The notes under the pieces: model-generated
What the model saw: only the letters and a program-made list of their open reading frames with translations
What the model was told of the DNA's origin: nothing
The model's database searches: none
Made by a program: the position numbers and the translations under genes
In this document: positions 1 through 8,941 of the stretch, in pieces
How the letters are laid out: every line of letters starts with the position of its first letter
How positions within the stretch are numbered: the first letter of the stretch is position 1
Assembly: GCF_002514725.1 (NCBI RefSeq)
Contig: NZ_NTLB01000001.1
Coordinates: forward strand, 310,001 to 374,000
From: Mangrovitalea sediminis
Lineage (GTDB): Bacteria > Pseudomonadota > Gammaproteobacteria > Pseudomonadales > Oleiphilaceae
Direction: 5' to 3'
DNA length: 64,000 bases

Positions 1-285
1 ATCCTGGATCTGATTGCCATCGTGGCGCTGGCCGGTACGGCCATCGTAATTGCCTTCGAGGCCTGGCCGGTCCTCCAGAAGACCATTGCCCATCACGCCC
101 TGGCCAATACCTCCCTGGCCACACCGCTGTGGATACCCCAAAGCATCTGGTTTGCGGGATGGGTCTGGTTCGCACTGAGTTCCAGCCTGTTGGTGCTGTT
201 GACCGTCGTACTGATGATGAAAGGTGACCTGCGCCAAGCGGATAGTCTGGTCGGCGCCCGCACCGAGATGGAGTTGGAGCTATGA
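1..285 (+). CDS. dctQ: TRAP transporter small permease (DctQ-like), 5' end missing
   Basis: The frame is open from base 1, so the gene begins upstream of the window and only the last 94 residues are seen. They are strongly hydrophobic, with two membrane segments (around IVALAGTAIVIAF and WFALSSSLLVLLTVVLMM) and a charged C-terminus ending EMELEL. The small Q subunit of a tripartite TRAP importer has this shape, and the next gene is a clear DctM large subunit that overlaps it by ATGA, implying translational coupling. The identification rests mainly on context. The periplasmic binding protein (DctP) is presumably upstream, outside the window, so the substrate cannot be read here. Confidence 0.8.
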   Translation: MLDLIAIVALAGTAIVIAFEAWPVLQKTIAHHALANTSLATPLWIPQSIWFAGWVWFALSSSLLVLLTVVLMMKGDLRQADSLVGARTEMELEL

Positions 286-1562
286 TCCCAACGCTGACGC
301 TTTCGCTGCTGGGCTTGCTGGCATTATCGATCCCTGTTGGTATCGTGCTGTTTCTGCTGGGCTTCGGGATCAGCCACTTCTATTCATTCTTCCCCCTGGT
401 CCGGGCCCTGGGTCAGGTGGTTTGGTCATCCTCCAATTCGTCCACGCTGATCGCCATTCCCTTCTTTGTACTGCTGGGCGAGATCCTGGTGCGCGGAGGG
501 ATCGCCGCACGCACCTACAACGCGCTGGACAAATGGTTTTCCTGGCTGCCCGGTGGATTGATCCATGCCAATATCGGCACTGCCACCATGTTTTCCGCCA
601 CCTCAGGCTCGTCGGTTGCGACCGCGGCAACCGTGGCCACCGTCGCCCTGCCCCAGGCCGAGAAACTGGGTTACGATCCCAAACTGTTCTCCGGTGCCAT
701 CGCCGCCGGTGGCACCCTGGGCATCATGATTCCGCCCTCGATCAACCTGATCGTCTACGGGTTCCTCACCCAAACATCGATACCACGACTGTTTCTGGCT
801 GGTCTCCTGCCTGGGCTGTTGATGGCTGCAGCCTTTATCGCGGTGACCGTGGTGCTGTGCACGATCAAGCCATCGCTGGGCGGTTCGAGCCGTTCTTTCA
901 GCTGGAGTGAGCGCTTCGCGAGCCTGATACAACTGGCGCCGATCTTCTTCCTGTTTATGGTCGTCATCGGCTCCATCTACGCCGGCTGGGCCACGCCCAC
1001 CGAATCGGCAGCCATCGGCGTGGTTATCGCCCTGCTGATAGCCTGGGCCAACGGTGGCGTTTCCCTGGACATGTTCAACCAGAGTCTCACCGGCACGGTG
1101 CGTATCACCTCGATGATCATGCTGGTCATCATGGGTGCGTACTTCCTCAACTTCACCCTGACCTCCGCCGGGCTGGGCCGGGAACTGACCCACATCATCA
1201 CCGGCTTGCACCTTGGCAAGTTCGGCACTCTGGGGGTCATCATCCTGCTCTATATCGTGCTGGGCTTTTTTATCGAAACGCTGTCGCTGATGGTCGCCAC
1301 CATCCCGATCATCGTGCCGATCATCACCGGCCTGGGCTTCGACAAGGTCTGGTTCGGCATCCTGTTGATCGTGATGATCGAAATGGCCCTGATTACACCA
1401 CCCGTGGGCCTTAACCTCTACGTGGTCCAGGGTGCACGCAAATCGGGCAGCATGACGGACGTTATGCTGGGCACCATTCCATTCGTACTGGTCATGCTGG
1501 CCATGGTGGCACTGCTGGTGGCAGCACCGAACCTGGCCCTCTATCTGCCCGGACACCTCTAA
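282..1562 (+). CDS. dctM: TRAP transporter large permease (DctM)
   Basis: This 426-residue integral inner-membrane protein has the usual DctM length and about a dozen hydrophobic segments. Typical features are the glycine-rich stretch SATSGSSVATAATVATVALP near residues 106-125 and the GTLGIMIPPSI motif near residue 145, both characteristic of the sodium-coupled DctM/IT superfamily. A second motif, EMALITPPVGLNLYVV, lies near residue 368. It forms the transport channel with the Q subunit and imports small organic acids captured by a periplasmic binding protein. The start overlaps the stop of the dctQ-like gene. Downstream genes encode a DUF2848 protein and an amidase, which suggests the imported compound carries an amide or related bond. 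Confidence 0.93.
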   Translation: MIPTLTLSLLGLLALSIPVGIVLFLLGFGISHFYSFFPLVRALGQVVWSSSNSSTLIAIPFFVLLGEILVRGGIAARTYNALDKWFSWLPGGLIHANIGTATMFSATSGSSVATAATVATVALPQAEKLGYDPKLFSGAIAAGGTLGIMIPPSINLIVYGFLTQTSIPRLFLAGLLPGLLMAAAFIAVTVVLCTIKPSLGGSSRSFSWSERFASLIQLAPIFFLFMVVIGSIYAGWATPTESAAIGVVIALLIAWANGGVSLDMFNQSLTGTVRITSMIMLVIMGAYFLNFTLTSAGLGRELTHIITGLHLGKFGTLGVIILLYIVLGFFIETLSLMVATIPIIVPIITGLGFDKVWFGILLIVMIEMALITPPVGLNLYVVQGARKSGSMTDVMLGTIPFVLVMLAMVALLVAAPNLALYLPGHL

Positions 1563-1646
1563 CCCTCGGTCGCCCTGCCCGCCGAACGATCACTCACCGT
1601 TCCGCAGGCGAGGCCCCACAGCCAGGCTAGCAACCTACGGAGCTCT

Positions 1647-2330
1647 ATGAAACTGCAATTCGCCATCGATGAAACGTCCCTTGCCGTTGATATCCATCAT
1701 TGCACAGTGGCCGGCTGGACAGGCCGCGACGCACTCGCGATTCAACATCATATTGACGAACTGGCTGCCCTGGGCGTGACACCCCCGTCCAGCGTGCCGC
1801 TCTACTACCGGGTATCCAGCGGCATCCTGAGCCAGGCGCCGGAAATCGAGGTGGTCGGCGGGTCCAGTTCCGGTGAGGTCGAACCCCTGGTGCTCGCCAA
1901 CGGGGGACATCTTTATCTCGGTCTCGCTTCGGATCACACTGACCGGGACCTGGAAAGCCACTCGGTCGCCCTATCGAAGCAGGTCTGTCTCAAGCCAGTT
2001 GCCGACAGACTGTGGCACTTCGACGAGGTGGCAGACCATCTGGAGTCCATAGAGATGCGCTCCTGGATACAGGAAGCGGGCTCGGCAGACTGGGTGCTCT
2101 ATCAGGAAGGTTCCCTGTCGGCCATTCGTCCGCTGACAGACCTGATTGCAGGCGCGGGGCTTGAGCAGGCGGCCGGACAGGACACCGCGGCCGCCATGCT
2201 GTGCGGCACACTCGGCGCAAAAGGTGGCGTCAGACCCGCCCAGACGTTCCGGATGGAACTCAGGGACCCCGTCAAAGGCAGGACGATATCGCACGAATAT
2301 CGCATTTTCGAACTGCCGGTCGTCGCTTGA
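1647..2330 (+). CDS. DUF2848 family protein
   Basis: The 227-residue soluble protein matches the DUF2848 family as I recall it: the N-terminal segment, the central VGGSSSGEVEPLVLANGG region, and the GLASDHTDRDLES motif near residues 92-104. Family members are often found beside TRAP transporters and amidases, as here, and resemble the fumarylacetoacetate hydrolase fold in some classifications. No reaction is established. A ribosome binding site (CGGAG) precedes the ATG by several bases. The gene lies 84 bp after dctM and 38 bp before the amidase on the same strand, so the four genes probably form one catabolic operon. Confidence 0.75.
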   Translation: MKLQFAIDETSLAVDIHHCTVAGWTGRDALAIQHHIDELAALGVTPPSSVPLYYRVSSGILSQAPEIEVVGGSSSGEVEPLVLANGGHLYLGLASDHTDRDLESHSVALSKQVCLKPVADRLWHFDEVADHLESIEMRSWIQEAGSADWVLYQEGSLSAIRPLTDLIAGAGLEQAAGQDTAAAMLCGTLGAKGGVRPAQTFRMELRDPVKGRTISHEYRIFELPVVA

Positions 2331-2368
2331 CGGGAACGGGACTTCTGATCGGGCTAAGGAAACTGAGC

Positions 2369-3658
2369 ATGGGCAAAATCGTAGACACCGCACATGATGC
2401 CATCGCCAGGGTTGCCCAACTGGGCGACCGGGCACACCGAATCTTCACCGAATTCGATCCGTCACGCATCATCGAGCTGGCGCAGGCGGCCGAAACACGG
2501 GTTGCGGCCTCAACCACGCCGCCCCCGCTGGCGGGGCTTCTGATTTCGGTGAAAGATCTCTATGACGAGGCCGGCATTACCACCACGGCAGCCTCCCGCC
2601 TGCTAAGCGATCGCCCACCGGCAACCACGGATGCCGAAGTGATCACCCGCATCAAACGCGCAGGCGCCGTACCTTTCGGTCGCACCACCCTCAGCGAATT
2701 CGCCTATTCCGGCGTGGGCCTGAATCCCCATTATGGAACACCAGGCAACCTGTTCGATGAAAGCCGGGTTCCAGGCGGCTCCACATCCGGTGGCGCCCTG
2801 ACCGTGGCCCTGAACATCGTCGACGCCGCTCTGGGCACCGATACGGGCGGTTCAATCCGCATCCCTGCCGCCGTCAATGGCCTAGTCGGATTCAAGCCCA
2901 GTCGCAACGCCGTGCCCACCGACGGCATTCATCCGCTGGCGCCCAGCTTCGATACGGCAGGCCCTTTGGCGCGCGACCTTGCAACGGTCGTTCGGATATT
3001 CGAAGTGATCGCAGGTCAGCCGGCACCGACCGGTTTCCCGGGGCCGGCCAGGAAATTTCGGCTGGCGCTGCCTCAAAACGCCCTCACCAACGATCTCCAT
3101 CCCGACATCCAGACGGAATTCGACCGACTCTGCGACGTGCTGACCTCAGCCGGCCACGAACTGATCCCCCTGGACCTCGGCTTTCTGACGGAAGCGGCGC
3201 CGCTCAACCGGATACTGGTCGCCGCCGAGGCACTCCGGATCTACGGCGAAGACCTGGAGCGACTGGAAAAGGTCGGCGATCCGAGGGTACTCAAACGCCT
3301 TCGCTACGGAGAAACCCTGAGTGAGACGGATGTCGCCCAGGCCTATTCCCGCCGGGATGAGGTCATCGCGCACTTCAATCGCCAGATGTCAGGCTTCGAC
3401 GCGCTGGTCGCGCCGACGCTCATGATACCGGCCCCCACCATTGCCGAAGCTGAAGCCGATTTTGACCCTATCAACGCCATGATGCTGCGCAACACCAGCC
3501 TGCTCAATCTGGCCGATGCCTGTGCGATTTCGCTGCCTACAGCCGGCCTGGGAAAAGCGCCCGCAGCCCTGATGCTGGGATTGCCTTCAGGCAGTGACTG
3601 GCAGCTGCTGTCGGTTGCGCATCAGGTAATGTCATTACTCCCGCCGCTGAGACGCTGA
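2369..3658 (+). CDS. Amidase (amidase signature family)
   Basis: The 429-residue enzyme hydrolyses a C-N amide bond. The amidase signature triad is visible: a catalytic Lys in LLISVKDLYD, and the Ser-rich segment PGGSTSGGALTVALN, followed by GTDTGGSIRIPAAVNGLVGFKPS with the acylated serine. I chose the ATG at 2369 over the longer open frame from 2201 because it has an AAGGA ribosome binding site and the extension would overlap the DUF2848 gene by 130 bp. It is the last gene of the TRAP/DUF2848 set. It probably hydrolyses the imported substrate, but the substrate (amide, ureide or allophanate-like compound) cannot be decided from sequence. Confidence 0.88.
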   Translation: MGKIVDTAHDAIARVAQLGDRAHRIFTEFDPSRIIELAQAAETRVAASTTPPPLAGLLISVKDLYDEAGITTTAASRLLSDRPPATTDAEVITRIKRAGAVPFGRTTLSEFAYSGVGLNPHYGTPGNLFDESRVPGGSTSGGALTVALNIVDAALGTDTGGSIRIPAAVNGLVGFKPSRNAVPTDGIHPLAPSFDTAGPLARDLATVVRIFEVIAGQPAPTGFPGPARKFRLALPQNALTNDLHPDIQTEFDRLCDVLTSAGHELIPLDLGFLTEAAPLNRILVAAEALRIYGEDLERLEKVGDPRVLKRLRYGETLSETDVAQAYSRRDEVIAHFNRQMSGFDALVAPTLMIPAPTIAEAEADFDPINAMMLRNTSLLNLADACAISLPTAGLGKAPAALMLGLPSGSDWQLLSVAHQVMSLLPPLRR

Positions 3659-3767
3659 GACAGGTGGAAGCGGCGAGCGACCAAAATGAGCATCACAAGA
3701 CCCAGGTTCACGCCGGGCCTAGCGCGTCCGGCCCCGGTCGCGCTTAGTCATATTGCCGCCTCTTTGG

Positions 3768-4112
3768 TTAGGTGACGGCATGAACAGACTCCCATAGGGT
3801 GTACACAATCCCCGCGCCATAAAGTCCACCGAACACTGCCTTGTTATGGCGCGCAAGCCACAGCGGCAGGTAGATATCGAAGTTGTCCTGGCGATTGGCC
3901 GTATAACGCCCCGCAACGTCGGTGAGTGGACACCTCATCCGGTTGACGACGAGCACGACGACCTCAAGGAGCACGAATCCGGTCAGGCGCCACGCCATCG
4001 CCAAGTCCCCGATGAACGCGAAGACTGGAATAGCCAGTATGGAAGCCGCAAAGACAGCCCACACCAAAGTGTGGATCGCTTTGATGGTACGCAGTTTCGA
4101 TTCAGGTTCCAT
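3768..4112 (-). CDS. Small three-helix membrane protein, unknown function
   Basis: This 114-residue protein has three predicted membrane segments: AIHTLVWAVFAASILAIPVF, AWRLTGFVLLEVVVLVV and VFGGLYGAGIVYTLW. Between the second and third lies a conserved-looking NRMRCPLTDVAGRY stretch. A CPLT motif also occurs in the DUF2784 membrane family, but the rest does not clearly match, so I assign no function. The frame could extend 18 residues upstream to a TTG at 4166. I prefer the ATG at 4112. The gene converges on the amidase gene and stands alone. Confidence 0.6.
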   Translation of the reverse strand: MEPESKLRTIKAIHTLVWAVFAASILAIPVFAFIGDLAMAWRLTGFVLLEVVVLVVNRMRCPLTDVAGRYTANRQDNFDIYLPLWLARHNKAVFGGLYGAGIVYTLWESVHAVT

Positions 4113-4452
4113 CAGGGTCTCAGCTTGATCCTTACCGCCCGCCTGGCGCTTGAGCGCAGGCTGCAAACGTCAGGGCAATGGCAAATCAAGGCAGTCGATT
4201 TCTTACTCGATTGCTTTACACAAGCAGCTTCCTTTCAGTTAAGACCTGCCTCCATGCACCAACAATTAACGCCACCCAGCGACTGCCGGGCCTTGTTAAC
4301 GTTATTCCGGAATGATAACCGACAACTGGCGCATATCAACGTTCAGCGCCGATGACAATAGCGCCGCAGCGGCTATTGGAGGGCTAGGATGCGCCACCGG
4401 GACACTGAAGGGAGAGATGGTGCCGCCAGGAACGGCGGCACCGGTCAACGGG
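4113..4452. other. Gap between small membrane protein gene and gts operon
   Basis: No convincing gene lies here. It holds the upstream region of the minus-strand membrane protein gene, a palindrome centred on ATTCCGGAAT within a GTTAT...GATAAC arrangement (about 4300-4319), and a hairpin after gtsD (listed separately). Confidence 0.5.
4419..4442 (-). terminator. Hairpin downstream of gtsABCD
   Basis: A perfect 9-bp stem (GGTGCCGCC / GGCGGCACC) with a 6-base loop lies 10 bases past the gtsD stop codon. No U-tract follows on the minus strand, so it may be a 3' stabilising or pause hairpin rather than a true intrinsic terminator. Confidence 0.5.
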
Positions 4453-5568
4453 TTACAGCGTAATACGTTGCTCAGTGGCAGGGTCGAAATAGGAGGTTTT
4501 GGACATGTCGAACATCAGCTCGGCGACGTCGCCTGGATCGACCGGATGATCCGGGTCGATGCGGCAATGCACGGGAATACCGTTGATGTTGACCAGGGCG
4601 ATGACGTCCGGCCCTGTCGGCTCGGTGACTTCGATGGTCAGCCTACCCCGGGCCACCAGCGGTTGCCCCTCCTTATGGGCCTGGATCTGCGTGATGTGCT
4701 CCGGCCGGACACCCAGGATAATTTCCTTGTTTTCGTAGGCCGACAGCGCCAGCGGTAACGGCAGGTCGATGGTTTCGCCGCTGTCGCTCTTCACCATCGC
4801 ATGCAGCCCCCGATCCCCTTTTTGCACCGTGACCGGAATAAAGTTCATCGCCGGCGATCCAATGAAGCTGGCCACGAACAGGTTGGCCGGGGTCTCGTAG
4901 ACTTCTTTTGGCGTACCCAGTTGCTGCAGTTCACCATCCTTCATAACCGCGATGCGGTCAGCCAGGGTCATGGCTTCGATCTGATCGTGCGTTACGTACA
5001 CGATGGTCGTGCGCAGGCGGCGGTGAAGACGCTTGATCTCGGTGCGCATCTCCACCCGCAGCTTGGCGTCGAGGTTCGAAAGCGGCTCATCGAACAGGTA
5101 GATCTTGGGACGACGCGCCAGGGCGCGGCCCATGGCCACACGCTGTTGCTGGCCACCGGAGAGCTGTGACGGTTTGCGGTCCAGCAAGGGTTCGATCTGT
5201 AGCAACTTGGCAACGCGCTGTACTTCCTGATCGATCTCTTCTTTCGGCTGACGACGGATACGCAGGCCAAACGCGATGTTTTCCCGGACGGTCATCGTGG
5301 GATAGAGCGCGTATGACTGGAACACCATGGCGATATCGCGGTCACGCGGTTCCAGAGTCGTCACGTCGGTACCATCGATGACGATAGCGCCCTGGCTAAT
5401 ATCTTCCAGGCCGGCAATCGCGTTCATCAGGGTCGATTTGCCGCAACCGGATGGCCCGACCAGAATCAGGAACTCACCGGAGTTGATATCGATGTCGATA
5501 CCCTTAAGCGTTTCCCGTTCGGCCTTACCGTAGGTTTTACGGATGGCTCGCAGTTCGAGTCTTGACAT
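4453..5568 (-). CDS. gtsD: Sugar ABC transporter ATP-binding protein (GtsD/UgpC family)
   Basis: The 371-residue cytoplasmic ATPase powers the glucose-type importer encoded upstream. Walker A is GPSGCGKST (about residues 38-46), the Q-loop is VFQSYALYP, the ABC signature is [16 protein letters not shown], Walker B is [13 protein letters not shown], and the switch histidine is in VTHDQ. After residue 235 comes a C-terminal OB-fold (TOBE) regulatory domain, as in MalK/UgpC, matching the family length. It starts 19 bp after gtsC and is last in the gtsABCD operon. Confidence 0.93.
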   Translation of the reverse strand: MSRLELRAIRKTYGKAERETLKGIDIDINSGEFLILVGPSGCGKSTLMNAIAGLEDISQGAIVIDGTDVTTLEPRDRDIAMVFQSYALYPTMTVRENIAFGLRIRRQPKEEIDQEVQRVAKLLQIEPLLDRKPSQLSGGQQQRVAMGRALARRPKIYLFDEPLSNLDAKLRVEMRTEIKRLHRRLRTTIVYVTHDQIEAMTLADRIAVMKDGELQQLGTPKEVYETPANLFVASFIGSPAMNFIPVTVQKGDRGLHAMVKSDSGETIDLPLPLALSAYENKEIILGVRPEHITQIQAHKEGQPLVARGRLTIEVTEPTGPDVIALVNINGIPVHCRIDPDHPVDPGDVAELMFDMSKTSYFDPATEQRITL

Positions 5569-5587
5569 GTTCTGTTACCTCGAGAAA

Positions 5588-6457
5588 TTAGCCCTTGACC
5601 GACCCGGCGGTCAGGCCCCGAATGAAGTACTTGCCGGCCAGCACATAGACCACCAGGGTCGGCAGCGCGGCAATCAGCGCGGCGGCCATATTGACGTTGT
5701 ATTCCTTCACCCCGGTCCCGGTATTGACCAGGTTGTTCAGTCCCACTGTGATGGGCTGGCTGTCACCGCTGGCAAACACCACGCCGAACAGGAAGTCATT
5801 CCAGATCTGGGTGAACTGCCAGATGATGCAGACCATGAAAATGGGCACGGACATCGGCAGCATGATGCGGAAGAAAATGGTGAAAAAACCCGCGCCATCG
5901 AGTCGGGCGGCCTTAACCAGCGCATCTGGCACGCCGACATAGTAGTTACGGAAAAACAGCGTGGTGAAGGCGACCCCGTAGGTCACGTGCACAACGACCA
6001 GACCCGCGGTGGTGTTGGCCAGTCCCATCTTGCCCAATGTTGCCGCCATCGGCAGCAGGATCACCTGGAACGGAATGAAGCAGCCGAACAGCATCATGCT
6101 GAAAATCAGGTCGGAGCCCCGGAAACGCCATTTGGAAAAAACGTAACCGTTGAAGGCGCCGATACCGGTGGAAATCAGTACGGCCGGAATCGCCATCTTG
6201 AACGAGTTCCAGAAGAAGTGATGCACACCCTCGCAGGAGACACCCGTGCAGGCGGTGGACCAGGCTTTATGCCAGGCATGCATCGTCCAGTGGGTTGGCA
6301 GCGCCATGAGGTTACCGCTGCTGATATCGCCCAGGGTCTTGAAGCTGGTCAGCAACATCACCACCAACGGCACCAGGTACACCGCGGCGGCCGTAAGTAG
6401 CACCGTGTAGATAAGAACGCGGTTGAAGCTGAACGGTTTACGAACCATCTCAGTCAT
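5588..6457 (-). CDS. gtsC: Sugar ABC transporter permease (GtsC)
   Basis: The 289-residue inner-membrane subunit of the MalG class has six predicted membrane segments and the coupling-loop EAA-type motif near VKAARLDGAGFFTIFFRIMLPM (first part VKAARLDGAG). It pairs with GtsB to form the channel. The start overlaps the gtsB stop by 8 bp and has a GGAG ribosome binding site inside the gtsB end, so translation is probably coupled. Family and gene order match the Pseudomonas glucose transporter. Confidence 0.92.
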   Translation of the reverse strand: MTEMVRKPFSFNRVLIYTVLLTAAAVYLVPLVVMLLTSFKTLGDISSGNLMALPTHWTMHAWHKAWSTACTGVSCEGVHHFFWNSFKMAIPAVLISTGIGAFNGYVFSKWRFRGSDLIFSMMLFGCFIPFQVILLPMAATLGKMGLANTTAGLVVVHVTYGVAFTTLFFRNYYVGVPDALVKAARLDGAGFFTIFFRIMLPMSVPIFMVCIIWQFTQIWNDFLFGVVFASGDSQPITVGLNNLVNTGTGVKEYNVNMAAALIAALPTLVVYVLAGKYFIRGLTAGSVKG

Positions 6458-7379
6458 GGCGCTTACTCCGCAATTCCGAGTAGAGATAGGGCACCAACAG
6501 GGCCAGAATCGCCCCCAGCATCATGATGGCGCTCGCCGCCCCCAGGCCTAACTGACCTCGGGTAAAGCTCATGTCATACATGAACAGGGCCGGCAGGTCG
6601 GACGAGTAGCCGGGGCCGCCGGCGGTCATCACTTTGACCAAGTCGAAGCTCTTGATGGAGAGATGTGCCAGGATCATGATCGCGCTGAAAAACACCGGCC
6701 GCATACAGGGCAGGATGATGCGCAGGTATATCGTGGGCAGTCGTGCGCCGTCGACGCGTGCAGCCTTGATGATGGACGGATCGATCCCCCGCAGTCCGGC
6801 CAGGAACAACGCCATCACGAAGCCCGAGGATTGCCAGACGGCAGCAATGACCAGGGTATAGACGGACAGGTGCGAACGCACCAGCCAATCGAAATGGAAC
6901 GAGGTCCAGCCCCAGTCGTGCATCAGTTTCTCCAATCCCAGGCCGGGATTGAGAATCCAGCGCCAGACGGTACCGGTCACGATCAGCGACAGCGCCATCG
7001 GGTAGAGATAGACGGTGCGGATAAAGCCCTCCTGGCGGATTTTCTGATCCAGGAAGATGGCCAGGAAAATCCCCAGCGCCAGACACACACCAATGAACAG
7101 CACCCCAAAGATCACCAGGTTGATACAGGCGGTGTGCCAGCGGTCATTGGCTATCAACCGCGCATACTGGGCAAATCCCACAAAGCGGAAACTGGGCATG
7201 AAGCTGGAATTGGTGAATGAGAGAACCGCCGTCCAAATCATGTATCCGTATACGCCGACCAGGACGAGAGCCAGGCTTGGCGCCAGCACCAGCTTGGGAA
7301 GCCAGGCTTGGATAAGATTGATCACGCGGCTGGCCGGGCGTTTGGCGGGCACAGACAGCACTCCGATTTGAGTTGACAT
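6450..7379 (-). CDS. gtsB: Sugar ABC transporter permease (GtsB)
   Basis: The 309-residue MalF-class permease has about six membrane segments and an EAA-like loop IIKAARVDGARLPTIYLRII. The ATG at 7379 is preceded by a strong GGGAGG site, so I prefer it to the in-frame upstream start at 7403. It forms the glucose-type channel with GtsC and is encoded between the binding protein and GtsC. Two further residues of context fit: a short conserved segment MTAGGPGYSSDLPALFMY near the C-terminus is typical of sugar permeases of this group. Confidence 0.92.
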   Translation of the reverse strand: MSTQIGVLSVPAKRPASRVINLIQAWLPKLVLAPSLALVLVGVYGYMIWTAVLSFTNSSFMPSFRFVGFAQYARLIANDRWHTACINLVIFGVLFIGVCLALGIFLAIFLDQKIRQEGFIRTVYLYPMALSLIVTGTVWRWILNPGLGLEKLMHDWGWTSFHFDWLVRSHLSVYTLVIAAVWQSSGFVMALFLAGLRGIDPSIIKAARVDGARLPTIYLRIILPCMRPVFFSAIMILAHLSIKSFDLVKVMTAGGPGYSSDLPALFMYDMSFTRGQLGLGAASAIMMLGAILALLVPYLYSELRSKRHD

Positions 7380-7437
7380 GGAAACCTCCCTCAACCCTGG
7401 CACGCCGGCTGCTGGAGCCGGGTGCCAGGACTACGGC

Positions 7438-8694
7438 CTACAACTGAGCGGATTTCACCGCCACGGCAAGTTGATGGGCCGCTTTCTTGGGATCGGCGCC
7501 AGGATCGTTGAAGAAGTTGGTGACCACGTCAGTGATCTGGCCGAGGACAGCATCACTGTCAGCCATGCTTTGTGAGAAGCTCGGCACCAGGCGGCCATCT
7601 TTGGAAGCGGCCTTGAAGGCCTTCATGGAGGCTTGGGCGCAGGCATCAAACGACTTCATGCTCAGGTCCGTACGCACCGGAATGGAGCCCTTGGCCATAT
7701 TGAACACACGCTGGAACTTGGGTTGAAGCATCAGGGCTGCCAACGCATCCTGAGCCTTGATGTCCGCCTTGTCCTTGAGCTGGAACATCGCCAGAGAGTC
7801 GATATTCAGAGAGAAATCGCCCTGGGTACCGGGTGCCGGCAGACACTCGTAGTCTTTGCCCGGGACCTTGCCAGCGGCGGTAAACTCGCCTTTCGCCCAG
7901 TCGCCCATGATCTGCATGGCGGCTTTGCCATTGATGACCATATGAGTCGCCATGTTCCATTGACGGCCGGGGGAGTTGGAGTCGATGTCATCATGGATTT
8001 TCTTGAAGATGGTGAAGGCTTCTACCATCTTGGGCCCTTCCAGCACGTTCTGATCCAGGTCTACGAACGCCTTGCGGTAGTCATCCGGTCCCAACTGGGA
8101 GAGTGCGACAGCTTCAAACAATGTCGTGTCGCCCCAGGGGTTGCCACCATGGGCCAGCGGAATGAAACCGGCTGCTTTGATTTTCTTGGCGGCAGCGAAG
8201 AATTCCGGCCAGGTATGGGGAATTTGGGCATCCGCTTTCTTGAACACTTCGGGGTTGACCCAGAGCCAGTTCACCCGGTGCACGTTGGCCGGCACGGCCA
8301 CGTAATGCCCCTTGTACTGCATGATCTTTTGCACCAGAGGCGGCAATTCCTGATTCCAGTGCTCTTTCTTGGCAACCGGGTCGAGATTGGTCAGAAAACC
8401 GAGCTTGGCCCATTCCTGAATGCTGGGACCTTTAATTTGGGCGGCGGCGGGAGGATTGCCGGATACGGCGCGGGTTTTGAGTACAGTCATTGCAGCGGAA
8501 CCACCCCCGCCAGCAACAGCAAAATCTTTCCAATGATACCCTTCCTGCTCAAGCATGTTCTTGAGCACGCCAACAGCGCGGGCTTCGCCACCCGAGGTCC
8601 ACCAGTGCAGGACTTCAACGGTACCTTTGGCTTGCGCCATGGAGGCCGCGCAGCACAGTGCAAGCGCCGCTGCGGAGCGTTTCAGCATTTTCAT
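7438..8694 (-). CDS. gtsA: Sugar-binding periplasmic protein (GtsA, glucose-type)
   Basis: This 418-residue extracellular solute-binding protein (family 1) has a signal peptide [22 protein letters not shown] cleaved after AQA. The start at 8694 is chosen because it gives this signal and follows an AGGGA site. The mature N-terminus [15 protein letters not shown] and the [18 protein letters not shown] region closely resemble Pseudomonas GtsA, the glucose-binding protein. It captures sugar in the periplasm and delivers it to GtsBC. An A-rich AANAANAA motif touches the ribosome binding site (see separate entry), suggesting Hfq/Crc-type translational repression. A regulatory pair of GltR/GtrS type is encoded just upstream. 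Confidence 0.9.
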   Translation of the reverse strand: MKMLKRSAAALALCCAASMAQAKGTVEVLHWWTSGGEARAVGVLKNMLEQEGYHWKDFAVAGGGGSAAMTVLKTRAVSGNPPAAAQIKGPSIQEWAKLGFLTNLDPVAKKEHWNQELPPLVQKIMQYKGHYVAVPANVHRVNWLWVNPEVFKKADAQIPHTWPEFFAAAKKIKAAGFIPLAHGGNPWGDTTLFEAVALSQLGPDDYRKAFVDLDQNVLEGPKMVEAFTIFKKIHDDIDSNSPGRQWNMATHMVINGKAAMQIMGDWAKGEFTAAGKVPGKDYECLPAPGTQGDFSLNIDSLAMFQLKDKADIKAQDALAALMLQPKFQRVFNMAKGSIPVRTDLSMKSFDACAQASMKAFKAASKDGRLVPSFSQSMADSDAVLGQITDVVTNFFNDPGADPKKAAHQLAVAVKSAQL

Positions 8695-8704
8695 AGTTAT
8701 TCCC

Positions 8705-8717
8705 TTGTTTTTATTTT
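8705..8717 (-). promoter_or_regulatory. Candidate Hfq/Crc (CA motif) site in gtsA leader
   Basis: The minus strand reads AAAATAAAAACAA immediately 5' of the AGGGA Shine-Dalgarno of gtsA. It contains two overlapping matches to AANAANAA, the motif bound by Hfq with Crc in Pseudomonas catabolite repression. The match is seen; the function is inferred from family knowledge and from the crc gene at 37303-38082. Confidence 0.5.
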
Positions 8718-8842
8718 CCGAAAAACTGTAGTCACCAGGTTGGGTAAAGCCTGTCGGACGACACACCCTTTTCCGGGGTTGTCTGACATTTCCAGTTTAT
8801 GGCAGTAGGTACTTCCCGTAGGTATCAAAGGGCAAGCCAAAT

Positions 8843-8858
8843 GTAACGAGCCTGTTAC
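8843..8858. promoter_or_regulatory. Inverted repeat in gtsA promoter region
   Basis: GTAAC-(6)-GTTAC lies about 150 bp upstream of the gtsA start, between gtrS and gtsA, with outer GCAAG (8832) and CTTGC (8860) arms. It is a possible operator for the GltR-like regulator. A similar GTTAC/GTAAC element sits ahead of fadL at 54493. Confidence 0.35.
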
Positions 8859-8941
8859 GCTTGCGGGAGGGAATGCACGGACCCAGGAAAAAGCACCGTG
8901 GTTGCGGCCCCCTGTCCGCCAGAGGGCTTGAAGTTAAAGGG

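Noticed and set aside
603-1556. 317-residue open frame on the minus strand opposite dctM
   Set aside because: Histidine/glutamine-rich composition and full overlap with a well-supported membrane protein gene; a shadow of high-GC coding sequence.
2201-2368. Long amidase start at 2201
   Set aside because: It overlaps the DUF2848 gene by 130 bp and lacks a ribosome binding site; the ATG at 2369 has AAGGA.
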